Origin: Gilvimarinus chinensis DSM 19667
Lineage (GTDB): Bacteria > Pseudomonadota > Gammaproteobacteria > Pseudomonadales > Cellvibrionaceae
NCBI RefSeq assembly: GCF_000377745.1
Contig: NZ_KB898706.1
Coordinates: 1,228,936-1,292,935, forward strand
DNA length: 64,000 nt
Direction: 5' to 3'
Shown: piece after piece, positions 35,306-44,398 of the stretch
Layout: each line of letters opens with the position of its first letter
Numbering within the stretch: the first letter of the stretch is position 1
Made by a program: the position numbers and the translations under genes
The notes under the pieces: model-generated
The model's database searches: none
Told to the model about the DNA's origin: nothing
The model's input: the letters and a program-made list of their open reading frames with translations, nothing else

Positions 35306-35664
35306 GTGATGAAATCTCCATAAAATCGGGTTTGGCCCCAAAGGCCGATAGCTTAGTGTGCGGCGAACCGCTTGGCAAAGTATATGTACCGGCTATGAAA
35401 CAGGCAGACTGTTCAGGTTTGATACAAGGTAAGAGAGCAAAGCCCAAAAGTGTATTTGTACTCGGGTGGCGCGTAAAGCAACGTGACAAATTATTACAAA
35501 CAATTCAGGCCTGGCCAATATCTATCGCTGGATAGCCGCAAGTGTCAGTAACGCGTAAGAGGGTTTAGTCAGTCAAGAAAGGTAAGAGCAAAAAGGTGTA
35601 TTGTTAATTGATCAGAAGCTTCAGTAGATGAAAAAAAGCCCAGCAAACGCTGGGCTTTTTCGTC
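35306..35664. other. Intergenic region between GH67 and the membrane protein gene
   Basis: 359 bases containing the GH67 terminator at its left end and the promoter of the membrane protein gene at its right. A frame on the plus strand (35299-35535) has no ribosome site and overlaps the neighbouring start; I do not consider it a gene. Confidence 0.5.
35631..35660. terminator. Bidirectional intrinsic terminator of the GH67 gene
   Basis: AAAAAGCCCAGC pairs perfectly with GCTGGGCTTTTT (loop AAAC), giving a stem with an A-run on one side and a T-run on the other, immediately after the GH67 stop. Confidence 0.88.
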
Positions 35665-37833
35665 TTAATGACCGCCAGGCGTTGGATACCAGGGGTCCGG
35701 TACGTACAGCTCTTTTTCCATCCGCTTGTAGTATTCCAAGTCGTGCGCGGGCTTGGCTGAGCCTTCGGGCAGCGGTAAACCGCTCACGCTTTGGAAGTAG
35801 CTGATGCAGGCGTCGCGCCAGTGTTTGGCGTCGCGCAGTTGCACTTGCAGCAGCGCCTTAACGCGCTGATAGCGTTCGGCGTCCACGTAATCTTTTACGC
35901 TCTCCCAGGTGGCTTGCATCTGCTCCACTTGCGCCACGCCCGTATCGTATTTGTGTACCAGCTCTTGCCAGAGGGTGCGGCCCGAATCCATTTTGTAATC
36001 CCAGCTTAAGTGATGGAACCACAACAGAATATCCTCGGGGGTGGTGGCCGGGTTGGCAAACTTTTCGGTGAGTTGTTCGTGATACTGTTCGATGGCGTTG
36101 GAGCCGGATTGGGTGCGATCAAAACCAATGCCGTTTTCACTGGCTTGGTGGTAGTAGTAAGCCGTCCAGTCCGGGCGACCAGCTTTGTCGTGCCAGGGGG
36201 CCGGGCCATAGTGATGGCCTTGGGCGTACAAATGGGTGAGGCCCAGCGGCATGCGATAGTTAACGCCCGCCTCGCGGGAGATGGCCATAATCTCTTGCAT
36301 GGGCTGCAGAAAAGCTGAATCGTTACTAAAGGTTTGGCGCAGCCACTCTTCGCTAATAGCGCTTGAGGTTAAATTGACATCCCACGCCAGGCGGCCAAAA
36401 GCGTACCAGCTGCTTTGCACAAACGGGTGGCTGGTCCAATTGCGCGAATTGCCGGGGTTGATGACCGCAGCCATGCCGGTGTGTTTATAGTCAAACACAT
36501 CACCCGCCAAAATTTTACCGATGGTGGTGCCTTCGCCTTGGGCGTAGGTGTCAGCATTTAGCGCCTCGGTAAACAGCGGTCCCTGATAGGCGAGGTGGTA
36601 GGAAAAACCAAAATACTCTTGGGTGACTTGCAGCTCCAGGGCAATGTTGGTTTTTTCTAAACTGCCAAACAGAGGCGAGAAAGGCTCGCGTGGCTGGAAG
36701 TCGATGGGCCCGTTTTTAATTTGCACAATGACATTGTCTTTGAACTTGCCGTCCAGCGGCATAAATTCATCGTAAGCTTCGCGGAAGCGGTCACCCTGCT
36801 CGGGTGCGTAAACAAAGGCGCGCCAAAATACCAGACCGCCGAAAGGCTCTAGTGCTTCGGCCATCATGTTGGCACCTTCGGCATGGTTGCGGCCAAAATC
36901 CTGTGGCCCCGGCTGGCCTTCGGAGTTGGCTTTCACCAAAAAGCCGCCGAAGTCGGGAATGTATTCGTAGACCTTTTTAACCCGCTCTTTCCACCATTGC
37001 TGAACCTTGGGGTCCAGTGGGTCGGCGGTTTCAACGCCGTCCAACAACATGGGTGAGTTAAATTTCACCGACAGATACAGTTTGATGCCGTAAGGGCGAA
37101 AGACATCGGCCAGGGCCGCGGTTTTTTCAAGAAACTGGTCGGTCAGTACCCGCGCGTCGGCGTTGACGTTATTGATGACGGTGCCATTAATACCGAGCGA
37201 GGCATTAATGCGGGCGTAATCGTGATAGCGCGGGTTGTCTTTGTAAGCGGGCAGGGTGCCCCAGTCCCACAGGGATAAACCCGCGTAACCACGCTCGACC
37301 ACGCGGTTTAGGTTATCCCAATGGTTAACCACCCGGTGCTGTACCGATGGTGCGGAGGCAATGTTGATATCGGTCACCGATTGACCGGTTTGCATCAGGC
37401 GCAACAGATGGAAGCTACCGTAGAGCACGCCGACATCTGAATTGGCGGCAATGGCGGTGGTGCCATTGTCCAGCGTTTGAATCACAAAGCCTTCAGGGCC
37501 AACCCCGCTCAATGTCTGGCCCAGTTTTTTCAGCTCGGGGGAGTGCTCGGGCGTACCGATGAGCAAACGGCCGTTATCGCCAGACCCGTTGCCCGGGCTT
37601 TTACCCGTCAGCCCCTGTAAGCCGCGTTCCAATTCTTGCACTGCCAAGTCCATGGTGGGCGAGCTGTGGCTGGCGCTGATGTGCTTGAACTGCTGGCGGT
37701 ACTGCTCGGCGAGTGTGGGCTCGGCGGCTTGGTAGCGCAGCCACATGCGGTAGCCGTCTTCGGCGTGGGTATGGCCGGCGATAGTAAGAGAGGTGCACAA
37801 GGCAAGGGTTAAGGCAAAAAATCGCGTGATCAT
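35665..37833 (-). CDS. GH67 alpha-glucuronidase, exported
   Basis: A 722-residue protein, normal length for the family. Residues 1-25 form a signal peptide ending THA, then [11 protein letters not shown] starts the N-terminal beta domain. The catalytic barrel includes [55 protein letters not shown] with the presumed acid E305, and [12 protein letters not shown]. The C-terminal helical domain has [12 protein letters not shown]. It removes (4-O-methyl)glucuronic acid from the ends of xylo-oligosaccharides made by xylanases such as the GH11 enzyme. The signal peptide indicates a periplasmic location. It is monocistronic. An inverted repeat TATGGT-N10-ACCATA lies upstream. Confidence 0.95.
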   Translation of the reverse strand: MITRFFALTLALCTSLTIAGHTHAEDGYRMWLRYQAAEPTLAEQYRQQFKHISASHSSPTMDLAVQELERGLQGLTGKSPGNGSGDNGRLLIGTPEHSPELKKLGQTLSGVGPEGFVIQTLDNGTTAIAANSDVGVLYGSFHLLRLMQTGQSVTDINIASAPSVQHRVVNHWDNLNRVVERGYAGLSLWDWGTLPAYKDNPRYHDYARINASLGINGTVINNVNADARVLTDQFLEKTAALADVFRPYGIKLYLSVKFNSPMLLDGVETADPLDPKVQQWWKERVKKVYEYIPDFGGFLVKANSEGQPGPQDFGRNHAEGANMMAEALEPFGGLVFWRAFVYAPEQGDRFREAYDEFMPLDGKFKDNVIVQIKNGPIDFQPREPFSPLFGSLEKTNIALELQVTQEYFGFSYHLAYQGPLFTEALNADTYAQGEGTTIGKILAGDVFDYKHTGMAAVINPGNSRNWTSHPFVQSSWYAFGRLAWDVNLTSSAISEEWLRQTFSNDSAFLQPMQEIMAISREAGVNYRMPLGLTHLYAQGHHYGPAPWHDKAGRPDWTAYYYHQASENGIGFDRTQSGSNAIEQYHEQLTEKFANPATTPEDILLWFHHLSWDYKMDSGRTLWQELVHKYDTGVAQVEQMQATWESVKDYVDAERYQRVKALLQVQLRDAKHWRDACISYFQSVSGLPLPEGSAKPAHDLEYYKRMEKELYVPDPWYPTPGGH

Positions 37834-37870
37834 CGTGAGTCCTGCAATTGGCGCTATGTTATGGTCATTG

Positions 37871-37892
37871 TGACTACCATACTACTATACCA
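37871..37892. promoter_or_regulatory. Inverted repeat upstream of the GH67 gene
   Basis: A TATGGT..ACCATA inverted repeat with a 10-base spacer lies about 30 bases before the GH67 start on the minus strand, extended by a run of related ACTA/TATACC strings. The placement suits a repressor operator (GntR-type regulators are common for glucuronate genes), but the family is not identifiable. Coordinates are approximate to within about ten bases. Confidence 0.3.
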
Positions 37893-37987
37893 CCGTAAGC
37901 TGGCGAATAAAGTGTATCTGACCCTAGTCGGCCCGGATTTTGAATCATAGTGTCCCAATCAGTGAAAGAATGTGAGGGAGAATGCCT

Positions 37988-38641
37988 GTGAGTACCGACT
38001 GGATTAGCGCCGCCAGCAACTTAATTATGACGGCTATTTGGTTGATTTATTTACAATTTTTCTATCTAAGTTACCGCAGGTCTAACCGCCCGTTTATGAT
38101 TATTCATCAGGCGCAAGGCAACGGTCCTGAAGCCCCTTGTTTATTTGTAAATATGAGCAAAGAGCCGATTCATGTACAAAGCATCGTCGCCTATATTGAA
38201 ACCGATAAGGGGGTGCGCAGCTGTTTTATCACGGACTACCAGCGCCATTCTCCAGAAGATAGTGATGTAGAGCCTCGTTTGCAGGAGGGGCCGATTCAAC
38301 CTGGCGGGTATCTGGTGTTGGGCAGTTTTGACGATATTTTCCGTTGCCACCCGGATATAGTTACACAGGATGCTAGGCGCAGTCAGTCCCTAGACGGCAG
38401 CCGTGTAGAATTATGCGTGGCGGTTACTCACGGACCGAGCCAACATTTAATAGGTGCCAGGCGGGCGTTTCGGATTCATGAGGCAGATGATCGTATCGAG
38501 TTACAGGCGCACAGTATTTATACCGAACAGCTGACCTCACGGCGCAAGCGCAAAGCGGTGCGTCGCTGGGTTCAGGAGCGCTTTAAACCGGAATACGACA
38601 GCGAGCAACAGGATCGGGGCAGCAGGCAGCGGCTGGATTAG
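37988..38641 (+). CDS. Membrane-anchored hypothetical protein
   Basis: A 217-residue protein from GTG 37988, or 219 from ATG 37982. The GTG is chosen because GAGGGAG lies seven bases before it and only one base before the ATG. Residues ~8-28 are one membrane helix (AASNLIMTAIWLIYLQFFYL), followed by a beta-rich cytoplasmic domain with PFMIIHQAQGNGPEAPCLFVNMSKEPIHVQSI and a highly basic C-terminal tail (TSRRKRKAVRRWVQERF). No function recognised. It is 50 bases before tag but the pair has no obvious functional link. Confidence 0.7.
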   Translation: MSTDWISAASNLIMTAIWLIYLQFFYLSYRRSNRPFMIIHQAQGNGPEAPCLFVNMSKEPIHVQSIVAYIETDKGVRSCFITDYQRHSPEDSDVEPRLQEGPIQPGGYLVLGSFDDIFRCHPDIVTQDARRSQSLDGSRVELCVAVTHGPSQHLIGARRAFRIHEADDRIELQAHSIYTEQLTSRRKRKAVRRWVQERFKPEYDSEQQDRGSRQRLD

Positions 38642-38691
38642 CCTTTAAGGTATAGGCAATTGGATAAGACCTGACATACGGAGACGGTGAT

Positions 38692-39300
38692 ATGGGTAAA
38701 ACGGTAAACGGCCCCGACGGTAAACCTCGGTGTGGTTGGTGTGGCAATGTGGAGGCTTTTTTCCCCTATCACGATAATGAGTGGGGTTACCCGGTCGATG
38801 ATGATATTCGCTTGTTTGAAAAAATCTGTCTGGAGAGTTTCCAGTCGGGTCTGAGCTGGCGAACTATTTTGGCGAAACGCGATAATTTTCGCCGCGCGTT
38901 TGCGGGTTTTGATTTTAATAAAGTAGCGGCGTTTACGGAGCGCGATATCGAGCGCCTATTGAAAGATGAAGGTATCGTCAGGCACCGAGGGAAAATTGAA
39001 GCCGTTATTAACAACGCGCAAAAGGCCAAAGCGCTGGTGGCTGAACAGGGCTCGCTCGCTGCTTTTTTTTGGCGGTTTGAACCTGCAGGCAAGTCTGCGG
39101 TTGCGCCGCAAACGCAAACGACTACAGAAGAATCCGTCGCACTAGCAAAAGCGCTGAAAAAACGCGGCTGGAAGTTTGTCGGGCCAACAACTGCGTTTGC
39201 ATTTATGCAGGCGATGGGGTTGGTGAATGATCACCTTCGAGAATGCGTGTATCGAAGTGAAGTGGAAAAAGCTCGAACGACGTTCATAAGGCCGCAATAA
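38692..39300 (+). CDS. tag: DNA-3-methyladenine glycosylase I
   Basis: A 202-residue enzyme preceded by GGAGA. The zinc-binding ends are present: RCGWCGN near the start, with YHDNEWGYPV, and NDHLRECVYR near the C-terminus, which give the Cys/His ligands seen in E. coli Tag. The central helical core LFEKICLESFQSGLSWRTILAKRDNFRRAFAGFD is very typical. It excises 3-methyladenine from alkylated DNA in base excision repair. Length is close to the usual ~187 residues, slightly longer at both ends. Confidence 0.96.
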   Translation: MGKTVNGPDGKPRCGWCGNVEAFFPYHDNEWGYPVDDDIRLFEKICLESFQSGLSWRTILAKRDNFRRAFAGFDFNKVAAFTERDIERLLKDEGIVRHRGKIEAVINNAQKAKALVAEQGSLAAFFWRFEPAGKSAVAPQTQTTTEESVALAKALKKRGWKFVGPTTAFAFMQAMGLVNDHLRECVYRSEVEKARTTFIRPQ

Positions 39301-39344
39301 ATGCGACCTGTGTAAACGTGAATTCCTATTTTAATAACAGCAAT

Positions 39345-40199
39345 TTAAGCGGCTTGGGCGATTTTACCTTGGGCCTCTTCCTGCCATTGAAGCTGATCGC
39401 TGTAGTGCAGTAAGCGCATGTGGCCGGAATAATCTTCAACAATGGCGGTGCAGTTTTCTATCCAGTCACCGGTGTTGCAATAACGAATACCTTGTTCGTT
39501 ATGCATGGAGGGGTAATGGATATGGCCGCAAATTACACCATCAAAGCCTCGGCGGCGCGCCTCCTCGCAGGCCTCTCTTTGGTAGGTTTCAATGGCGTGT
39601 TTAGCGCCTTTGATGTTGTTTTTAATCATTCCTGCCAGCGAGAAATAGGGCCGACGCATGAGCTTGCGCCAGCGGTTGGCCCAACGATTAATAAACAGAA
39701 GCAGCTCGTACCCTACATCGCCCACTAAGCGGGTGAGGTGAGACAAGTTGATGTAGGCATCCATGGCGTCACCGTGCATGATCAGATAGCGTTTGCCATT
39801 GGCGCAGGTGTATTCGTGCTCTTCAATGATTTCTATAGGACCAAACAGGTTGCCGGTGAAACGGCGCATGGGCTCATCGTGGTTGCCCGGTACATAAATG
39901 ACACGCGTACCGTTATTGGCTAGCTCATAAAGCTTCAGCAAAACATTGTAGTGATCTTTGGGCCAGCGAAATTTTCGTTTCATGGCCCACATGTCAATGA
40001 TGTCACCGACCAAGTACAGTGTGTCGCAACTGATGTTGTCTAAAAACTCCAGCAGATACTCTGCCTTACAATCGCGCGAGCCCAAATGAATATCAGAAAT
40101 CCAGATTGTGCGGCCCTTGATAAGCGGCGATTGGGGTTTTACCGAGGGAGAAGTCTTGCGGTGAGAAGGGTTTGATTCGGTGGCAGTTGGTGTTGTCAT
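39345..40199 (-). CDS. UDP-2,3-diacylglucosamine diphosphatase (LpxH)-like metallophosphoesterase
   Basis: A 284-residue protein from ATG 40199, which has GAGG eight bases upstream; a start at 40262 would add 21 residues. The N-terminal ~35 residues are Ser/Pro-rich and disordered-looking. The metallophosphoesterase motifs follow in order: ISDIHLGSRD, LVGDIIDMW, VPGNHDEPM, MHGDAMD and CGHIHYPS. This is the family of UDP-2,3-diacylglucosamine pyrophosphohydrolases in lipid A synthesis. The sequence matches the longer LpxH-like/YbbF-related group (EYLLEFLDNISCDTLYLVGD) rather than classical LpxH, so the precise substrate is not certain. Confidence 0.85.
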   Translation of the reverse strand: MTTPTATESNPSHRKTSPSVKPQSPLIKGRTIWISDIHLGSRDCKAEYLLEFLDNISCDTLYLVGDIIDMWAMKRKFRWPKDHYNVLLKLYELANNGTRVIYVPGNHDEPMRRFTGNLFGPIEIIEEHEYTCANGKRYLIMHGDAMDAYINLSHLTRLVGDVGYELLLFINRWANRWRKLMRRPYFSLAGMIKNNIKGAKHAIETYQREACEEARRRGFDGVICGHIHYPSMHNEQGIRYCNTGDWIENCTAIVEDYSGHMRLLHYSDQLQWQEEAQGKIAQAA

Positions 40200-40316
40200 G
40201 GCTGCGGCCTCAGCTTTGCGTTGGCCAAATATTGGCCGCCAAGTATGACAGTGAGACAACAAAAAGGTGAAGCTTTGGTGACGCCCTGCTCATTAAGCCG
40301 GTCGGTCTTGCAGGGG

Positions 40317-41114
40317 TTAAGCCATGGAACGACGCAGTGCCGACGCTATCAGCGAGAGAACAAATCCGCTGGTAGCAGCAAGGACGATGGCGGGGCCTGC
40401 AGGCCAATCCCAGTAAAACGATGCCGCCAGCCCACCGATAACGGCGCAAGCACCAATAGCGCTGGCACTTACAGCCATTTGTTCCGGTGTGTGGCTCAAG
40501 CGTCGTGCGGCAGCGGCGGGAATAATCAGCAGTGCGGTGATCAATAATACGCCTACAACCTTCATGGCTATGGCAATGACCAAGGCCATTAACAGCATTA
40601 ATGCGGTGCGCACAAAAGTGACTCGTATGCCTTCCACTCGGGCTAAATCTTCATGCACCGTGATTGCTAATAAAGGTTTCCATAACGCTGCAAGAGCCCC
40701 TAGCACAAAGGTGCCGACCGCCCAGATGGTGATGACGTCTGCTGTGGTAGTGGCGAGAATATCGCCAAATAAATACCCCATAATGTTCACCCGGCCGGGG
40801 CCGATAACACTGATGGCTACCAGGCCCAGCGCCAGAGTAGAGTGAGACAATATTCCCAACAGTGTATCGGTGGCCAGTTGGCGACTGCGCTGTAGTGCTA
40901 CTAGTGCCAGAGCCAGCAGTAGGCCACCAAATGCCACAGCGGCATTCAGATTAATGTCCAGCAAAAGCCCAAAGGTCACGCCCAGCAGAGCGGAGTGGGC
41001 CATGGTATCGCCAAAGTAAGCCATGCGGCGCCATACCGCAAAGCAGCCGAGCGGCCCAGCTACCATGGCCACACCGAGGCCCGCCGCCAGCGCCAGCAGT
41101 AAAAACTCAGGCAT
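40317..41114 (-). CDS. znuB: Zinc ABC transporter, membrane permease ZnuB
   Basis: A 265-residue polytopic protein with about eight membrane segments. The opening [36 protein letters not shown] is typical of the ABC-3 family metal permeases (ZnuB/MntB), as is LPLxVS-like text replaced here by [14 protein letters not shown]. It overlaps the 3' end of znuC by 8 bases, so the two are translationally coupled. It forms the channel through which ZnuA-delivered zinc crosses the inner membrane, powered by ZnuC. Confidence 0.93.
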   Translation of the reverse strand: MPEFLLLALAAGLGVAMVAGPLGCFAVWRRMAYFGDTMAHSALLGVTFGLLLDINLNAAVAFGGLLLALALVALQRSRQLATDTLLGILSHSTLALGLVAISVIGPGRVNIMGYLFGDILATTTADVITIWAVGTFVLGALAALWKPLLAITVHEDLARVEGIRVTFVRTALMLLMALVIAIAMKVVGVLLITALLIIPAAAARRLSHTPEQMAVSASAIGACAVIGGLAASFYWDWPAGPAIVLAATSGFVLSLIASALRRSMA

Positions 41115-41871
41115 GGTGGGAGTGCTCCGGGTCTATTTCATCGCAGCGGTCATGTGCGTGATCGTGGTGGTGGGTGTACAGCGCGATTTGCGCTTCGGCG
41201 CGATGGCCGAATAGCTCTAGATACGCCGGATCGGCGGTGACTTGAGCCGGGTGGCCGTGGCAGCACACGTGACCGTTTAAACATACCACGGTATCCGTAT
41301 TCGCCATCACCAAATGTAAATCGTGGGAAATTAATAATACGCCGCAGCCAAGCTCTTTACGCAACTCGTTAATCAGCGCGTATAACGCTGCCTGGCCCGC
41401 TACGTCTACCCCTTGTACAGGCTCGTCGAGTACCAATAACTGAGGCTGTTGCAGCAGAGCTCTTGCCAAAAGCACCCTTTGGGTTTCACCGCCGGACAAT
41501 GCTTGCAGCGGCTGAGACAGTAGATGCTCGGCCCCTGTACGGGCGAGGGCTTGTTGGGCTTGATGTTTTTTTCCTTTACCCAGGCCTAAAAAGCGCTCGA
41601 CCGTAAGCGGTAGGCTGGGATCTATGTGCAATTTTTGTGGCATATAGCCAATACGGAGCCCGGGCTTGCGGTACAGCTTGCCGCCGTTAAAGCTCATTAA
41701 CTGCAAAATGGCTCGCACTAACGTGGTTTTGCCTGCACCGTTGGGGCCGATTAAGGTGACAATTTCACCAGCGTGTACGGATAAGTCCGCACCGTCAACC
41801 AGAGTGCGGCCACCGCGTATGACACTAAGGTTTGCAGTTTGCAGCAGAAGCTCGGCGGGCTCAGGCGTCAT
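41107..41871 (-). CDS. znuC: Zinc ABC transporter, ATPase ZnuC
   Basis: A 254-residue ATPase. ATG 41871 ([11 protein letters not shown]) is used; an upstream start would lie deeper in zur. Motifs: Walker [10 protein letters not shown], signature [15 protein letters not shown], Walker [13 protein letters not shown], and SHD in [10 protein letters not shown]. The last ~25 residues are His- and Asp-rich ([13 protein letters not shown]), a zinc-binding tail seen in some ZnuC proteins. It overlaps zur by 11 bases at its start and znuB at its end, giving one zur-znuC-znuB transcript. Confidence 0.95.
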   Translation of the reverse strand: MTPEPAELLLQTANLSVIRGGRTLVDGADLSVHAGEIVTLIGPNGAGKTTLVRAILQLMSFNGGKLYRKPGLRIGYMPQKLHIDPSLPLTVERFLGLGKGKKHQAQQALARTGAEHLLSQPLQALSGGETQRVLLARALLQQPQLLVLDEPVQGVDVAGQAALYALINELRKELGCGVLLISHDLHLVMANTDTVVCLNGHVCCHGHPAQVTADPAYLELFGHRAEAQIALYTHHHDHAHDRCDEIDPEHSHHA

Positions 41872-42358
41872 GCTTATCCTGCGGGCTGCAGTCGGGGCAC
41901 AGACCAAACACTTCCAGTGACTGTGATTGCACGGTGAAGCCTGCCTCGCTAGCCGCTTTTTGAATGCTGCGGCTCACGGATTTGGAATGAATTTCTTCGG
42001 CTCGGCCACAGTCGTCGCAAAGTAAAAAGTGGCTGGCGTGGTGATGGTCCGGGTGGGGGCAGCCGATATACGCGTTGAGCGCGCCGATGCGGTGTATCAG
42101 CTTTTGCTCCAGCAGGAAGTCCAGCGCGCGATACACCGTCGGCGGGGCTACCGGCTTGGTCGCTTGGGCGGCCAGCTGATCGAGAATCGCGTAAGCGCCC
42201 AGGGGTTTGTGGCTTTGCCAGATCAGCTCCAGCACCTGCTTGCGCAAGGGCGTGAGTCTGGCCCCGCGCTCGGTGCACAGGGTCGTGGCGGCATCCAGCG
42301 CATCGCTCACGCAATGGCTGTGGTTGTGGCGGCTAAACGCAAGGGGTGCAGTATCCAT
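41861..42358 (-). CDS. zur: Zinc uptake regulator Zur (Fur family)
   Basis: A 165-residue repressor. The N-terminal winged helix includes [35 protein letters not shown] and [20 protein letters not shown]. The dimerisation and metal half has [26 protein letters not shown] and a second C-P-D-C, giving structural zinc sites. With zinc bound it should block the divergent promoters between itself and znuA, where a clear Zur-type box lies (42379-42391). It heads the zur-znuC-znuB operon, so it is probably autoregulated. Confidence 0.93.
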   Translation of the reverse strand: MDTAPLAFSRHNHSHCVSDALDAATTLCTERGARLTPLRKQVLELIWQSHKPLGAYAILDQLAAQATKPVAPPTVYRALDFLLEQKLIHRIGALNAYIGCPHPDHHHASHFLLCDDCGRAEEIHSKSVSRSIQKAASEAGFTVQSQSLEVFGLCPDCSPQDKHDA

Positions 42359-42378
42359 CGGGCGATTATAACGAATAT

Positions 42379-42391
42379 GTTATACTATAAC
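42379..42391. promoter_or_regulatory. Zur box between zur and znuA
   Basis: GTTATACTATAAC is a perfect palindrome (central C) matching the gammaproteobacterial Zur core GTTATnnnATAAC. A second overlapping inverted pair, TATAAC..GTTATA (42367-42384), may extend the site to a tandem arrangement. It lies in the 61-base gap between the divergent zur and znuA starts and can therefore control both sides. Confidence 0.85.
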
Positions 42392-42419
42392 TATCTTTGG
42401 TTTACCGAATTGCCTCGCT

Positions 42420-43331
42420 ATGTCGCTTGTTTCTATTTTGGGCCGCACCCTCGTTCGGTCGCTGATTCTCTTTACGTTGTTTGCCTCGGCCGCAGTTCGC
42501 GCAGAGCCGCTTGAGGTTTTGGCAAGCATTAAGCCCTTGGCTCTGATCGCAAGCGAGCTGGTAGCTCCGGATGACCGCGTTAGTGCATTACTGCCGCCTG
42601 GGGTTTCGCCTCACGCTTATGCCATGCGCGTATCTGATCGTCGCGCTTTGGATCAGGCAGATGTGATTGTCTGGGTCGGGCCTGAGCTGGAAAGCTTTTT
42701 ACAGAAAATGCTGCAGTCCAAAAGCGGCCAGAGCCTGGCGGCAGCTGAGGTAACAGGAGTGGTTTGGCCCGAACCGCGAGACGAGGCTCACCATCATGAT
42801 CATGGCCACGATCATAAGCACGAACGTGACATGCACCTGTGGCTAAACCCTGTAAATGCAGCTGCTATCGCCGAAGCATTGGCGAGCCGTTTGGCACACC
42901 TTCGTCCCGCCAAAGCGGACTTTTACCGGCAAAGGCTTGTTGAGCTTGCGACAAATTTGTCGGAGTTGGATCATAGCTTGGCGACCCAACTGCAGCCCGT
43001 GCAAGATAGGGGGTTCGCGGTGTATCACGACGGTTACGGCCACTTTGTGAGCCGCTATCAGTTAACTCAAGTGGATTTTGTCACCCAGACTCCAGAGCAA
43101 AGCCCTGGTGCTCGCCATTTGTATCACCTGCAAGAACATCTGCAGCAGGCGGCAACTTGCCTGTTTGTAGAGCCCTACGCAGATTCCCAGGCGCTCAGTA
43201 ATATGGCGCAACAGCTGGGGTTGGCCGTATCCACCCTGGACCCGCTTGCCAGTGCTGAGCACTTAGACAGTTACTCTGCTCTTATGCAAGAGATGGGAAA
43301 TACGTTTTCAGCTTGCTTGACGGTTGAGTGA
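42420..43331 (+). CDS. znuA: Zinc ABC transporter, periplasmic binding protein ZnuA
   Basis: A 303-residue exported protein with a signal peptide ending AVRA. The cluster A-I fold features are LASIKPLALIASELVAPDD, the first ligand in GVSPHAY, a His-rich loop (HHHDHGHDHKHERDMH) that gathers zinc, DMHLWLNPVNA, YHDGYGHFV and FVEPYAD. It captures zinc in the periplasm for ZnuBC. ATG 42420 has no good ribosome site, so translation may be weak or use another start. Transcribed divergently from zur across a Zur box; its 3' end overlaps a convergent small gene by 24 bases. Confidence 0.94.
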   Translation: MSLVSILGRTLVRSLILFTLFASAAVRAEPLEVLASIKPLALIASELVAPDDRVSALLPPGVSPHAYAMRVSDRRALDQADVIVWVGPELESFLQKMLQSKSGQSLAAAEVTGVVWPEPRDEAHHHDHGHDHKHERDMHLWLNPVNAAAIAEALASRLAHLRPAKADFYRQRLVELATNLSELDHSLATQLQPVQDRGFAVYHDGYGHFVSRYQLTQVDFVTQTPEQSPGARHLYHLQEHLQQAATCLFVEPYADSQALSNMAQQLGLAVSTLDPLASAEHLDSYSALMQEMGNTFSACLTVE

Positions 43332-43607
43332 TGGGGTGAAGTGGAGGCCTTCGCGCTCCAGAGCGAGCTTCTGCTGGGGTTGCAGTGTCGCAATAAGTTG
43401 ACGCCAGCAGTTTTGAATATCTCTCTGGGCCGATGATTGACCCGCGTGCAGCAGGCTGATTTGCCCTTCCCGGGTAGAGAGTTTGTGGCGTACTCCCGAG
43501 TGTTTAAAGACTAGGCTGGCGAGCTGCTGCAGATAAAAAACGCCCGCTTCTGAGAACATCAGTTTATTGTCCACGTGTATCCATCCTTCTGGCGGGTGCC
43601 AAGTCAA
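43308..43607 (-). CDS. Small hypothetical protein, convergent with znuA
   Basis: A protein of about 99 residues if it begins at TTG 43607, which has AGGGA four bases upstream. No ATG occurs in frame until 43559 (83 residues), and the frame is open back to 43685. Recognisable text is WHPPEGWIHVDNKLMFSEAGVFYLQQLASLVF and NCWRQLIATLQPQQKLALEREGL, which looks coding, but I do not know the family. It is soluble, without a signal peptide. The start is uncertain. Confidence 0.5.
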   Translation of the reverse strand: MTWHPPEGWIHVDNKLMFSEAGVFYLQQLASLVFKHSGVRHKLSTREGQISLLHAGQSSAQRDIQNCWRQLIATLQPQQKLALEREGLHFTPSLNRQAS

Positions 43608-43787
43608 AATGTCCCTGTTACAAGGCTGAGTATAGGTAGCTTGAAGGGGGCTGATGACACGGATTGCTGCGAACGTGAACAGCAAAGCTTAAATAAATAT
43701 CTTGATACAGCTTGTGGGAATATCCCTGGGAAAAGCGTCAGTGGCGCCACTTTTCTTTGGGAGTCTTCTCACTTGCTAGTACTGGGT

Positions 43788-44060
43788 TTACAGGCCCAGT
43801 TGACGCTTCATTTCCTCTTCGAACTTGGCATCCAGCTTGGCGCTGATTTTGTCCGCCAGTTCTTCAGATTTAGCAGTCGTTTCTAAATCAACCACTTTGA
43901 TCGCTTCGGCGTTAGCCGGGGTGTCGATTGCAAAGCGGATGTTTTCAGAGCGTTCGGCGGCGGCCAGGGTTAGGCTTTCGCTTACGTCTGAGGTGGCTTC
44001 GTCGGCTACTGCGCCTGATGCGAGTAGTAATCCTGCCAGTAATACACCATAGGTCTTCAT
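43788..44060 (-). CDS. Small periplasmic hypothetical protein
   Basis: A 90-residue protein with an ideal ribosome site (GGAGGG before ATG 44060) and a clear signal peptide ending in GAVA or VADEA around residue 19-20. The mature part is acidic, then helical and charged (ETTAKSEELADKISAKLDAKFEEEM), ending RQLGL. No Cys. I do not recognise a named family. It is divergent from polA. Confidence 0.7.
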   Translation of the reverse strand: MKTYGVLLAGLLLASGAVADEATSDVSESLTLAAAERSENIRFAIDTPANAEAIKVVDLETTAKSEELADKISAKLDAKFEEEMKRQLGL

Positions 44061-44398
44061 AAGATTTCCCTCCGTTGGTTGGTGATACCAAAGCGCTGGT
44101 GTGTCGCCTTGGTGGTCGGTAGTCGATCGCTTTTGGCGGTCTGTTACCTTCTGTTACGTATGGTAACAAAAAAACGGTTAATGTCTAGTCGATTTTCATA
44201 TTTTTAGTTAATTATTCTGATAAAAATTACCTTTAACTGACTGTATCTCGGTGATTTTTTAATTTTTGAGCAAAAACGGAGCAAAGTGAGAGGCTGGGTA
44301 ACACTTGGTGGGGTAAGGCAAAAAGCGACTGTGCAACAGTGAGAGAGCGATTGGTGTATGCTTTCGCACTCAAGATTTAACAGACAAGAACTTTTGCT
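44061..44398. other. Divergent intergenic region upstream of polA
   Basis: 338 bases with the promoters of polA and the small periplasmic protein. The string TGTTACCTTCTGTTACGTATGG... followed by TAACA (44142-44168) contains an inverted GTTACC/GGTAAC pair plus a direct repeat of TGTTAC, and may be a regulatory site. No gene was seen. Confidence 0.5.
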
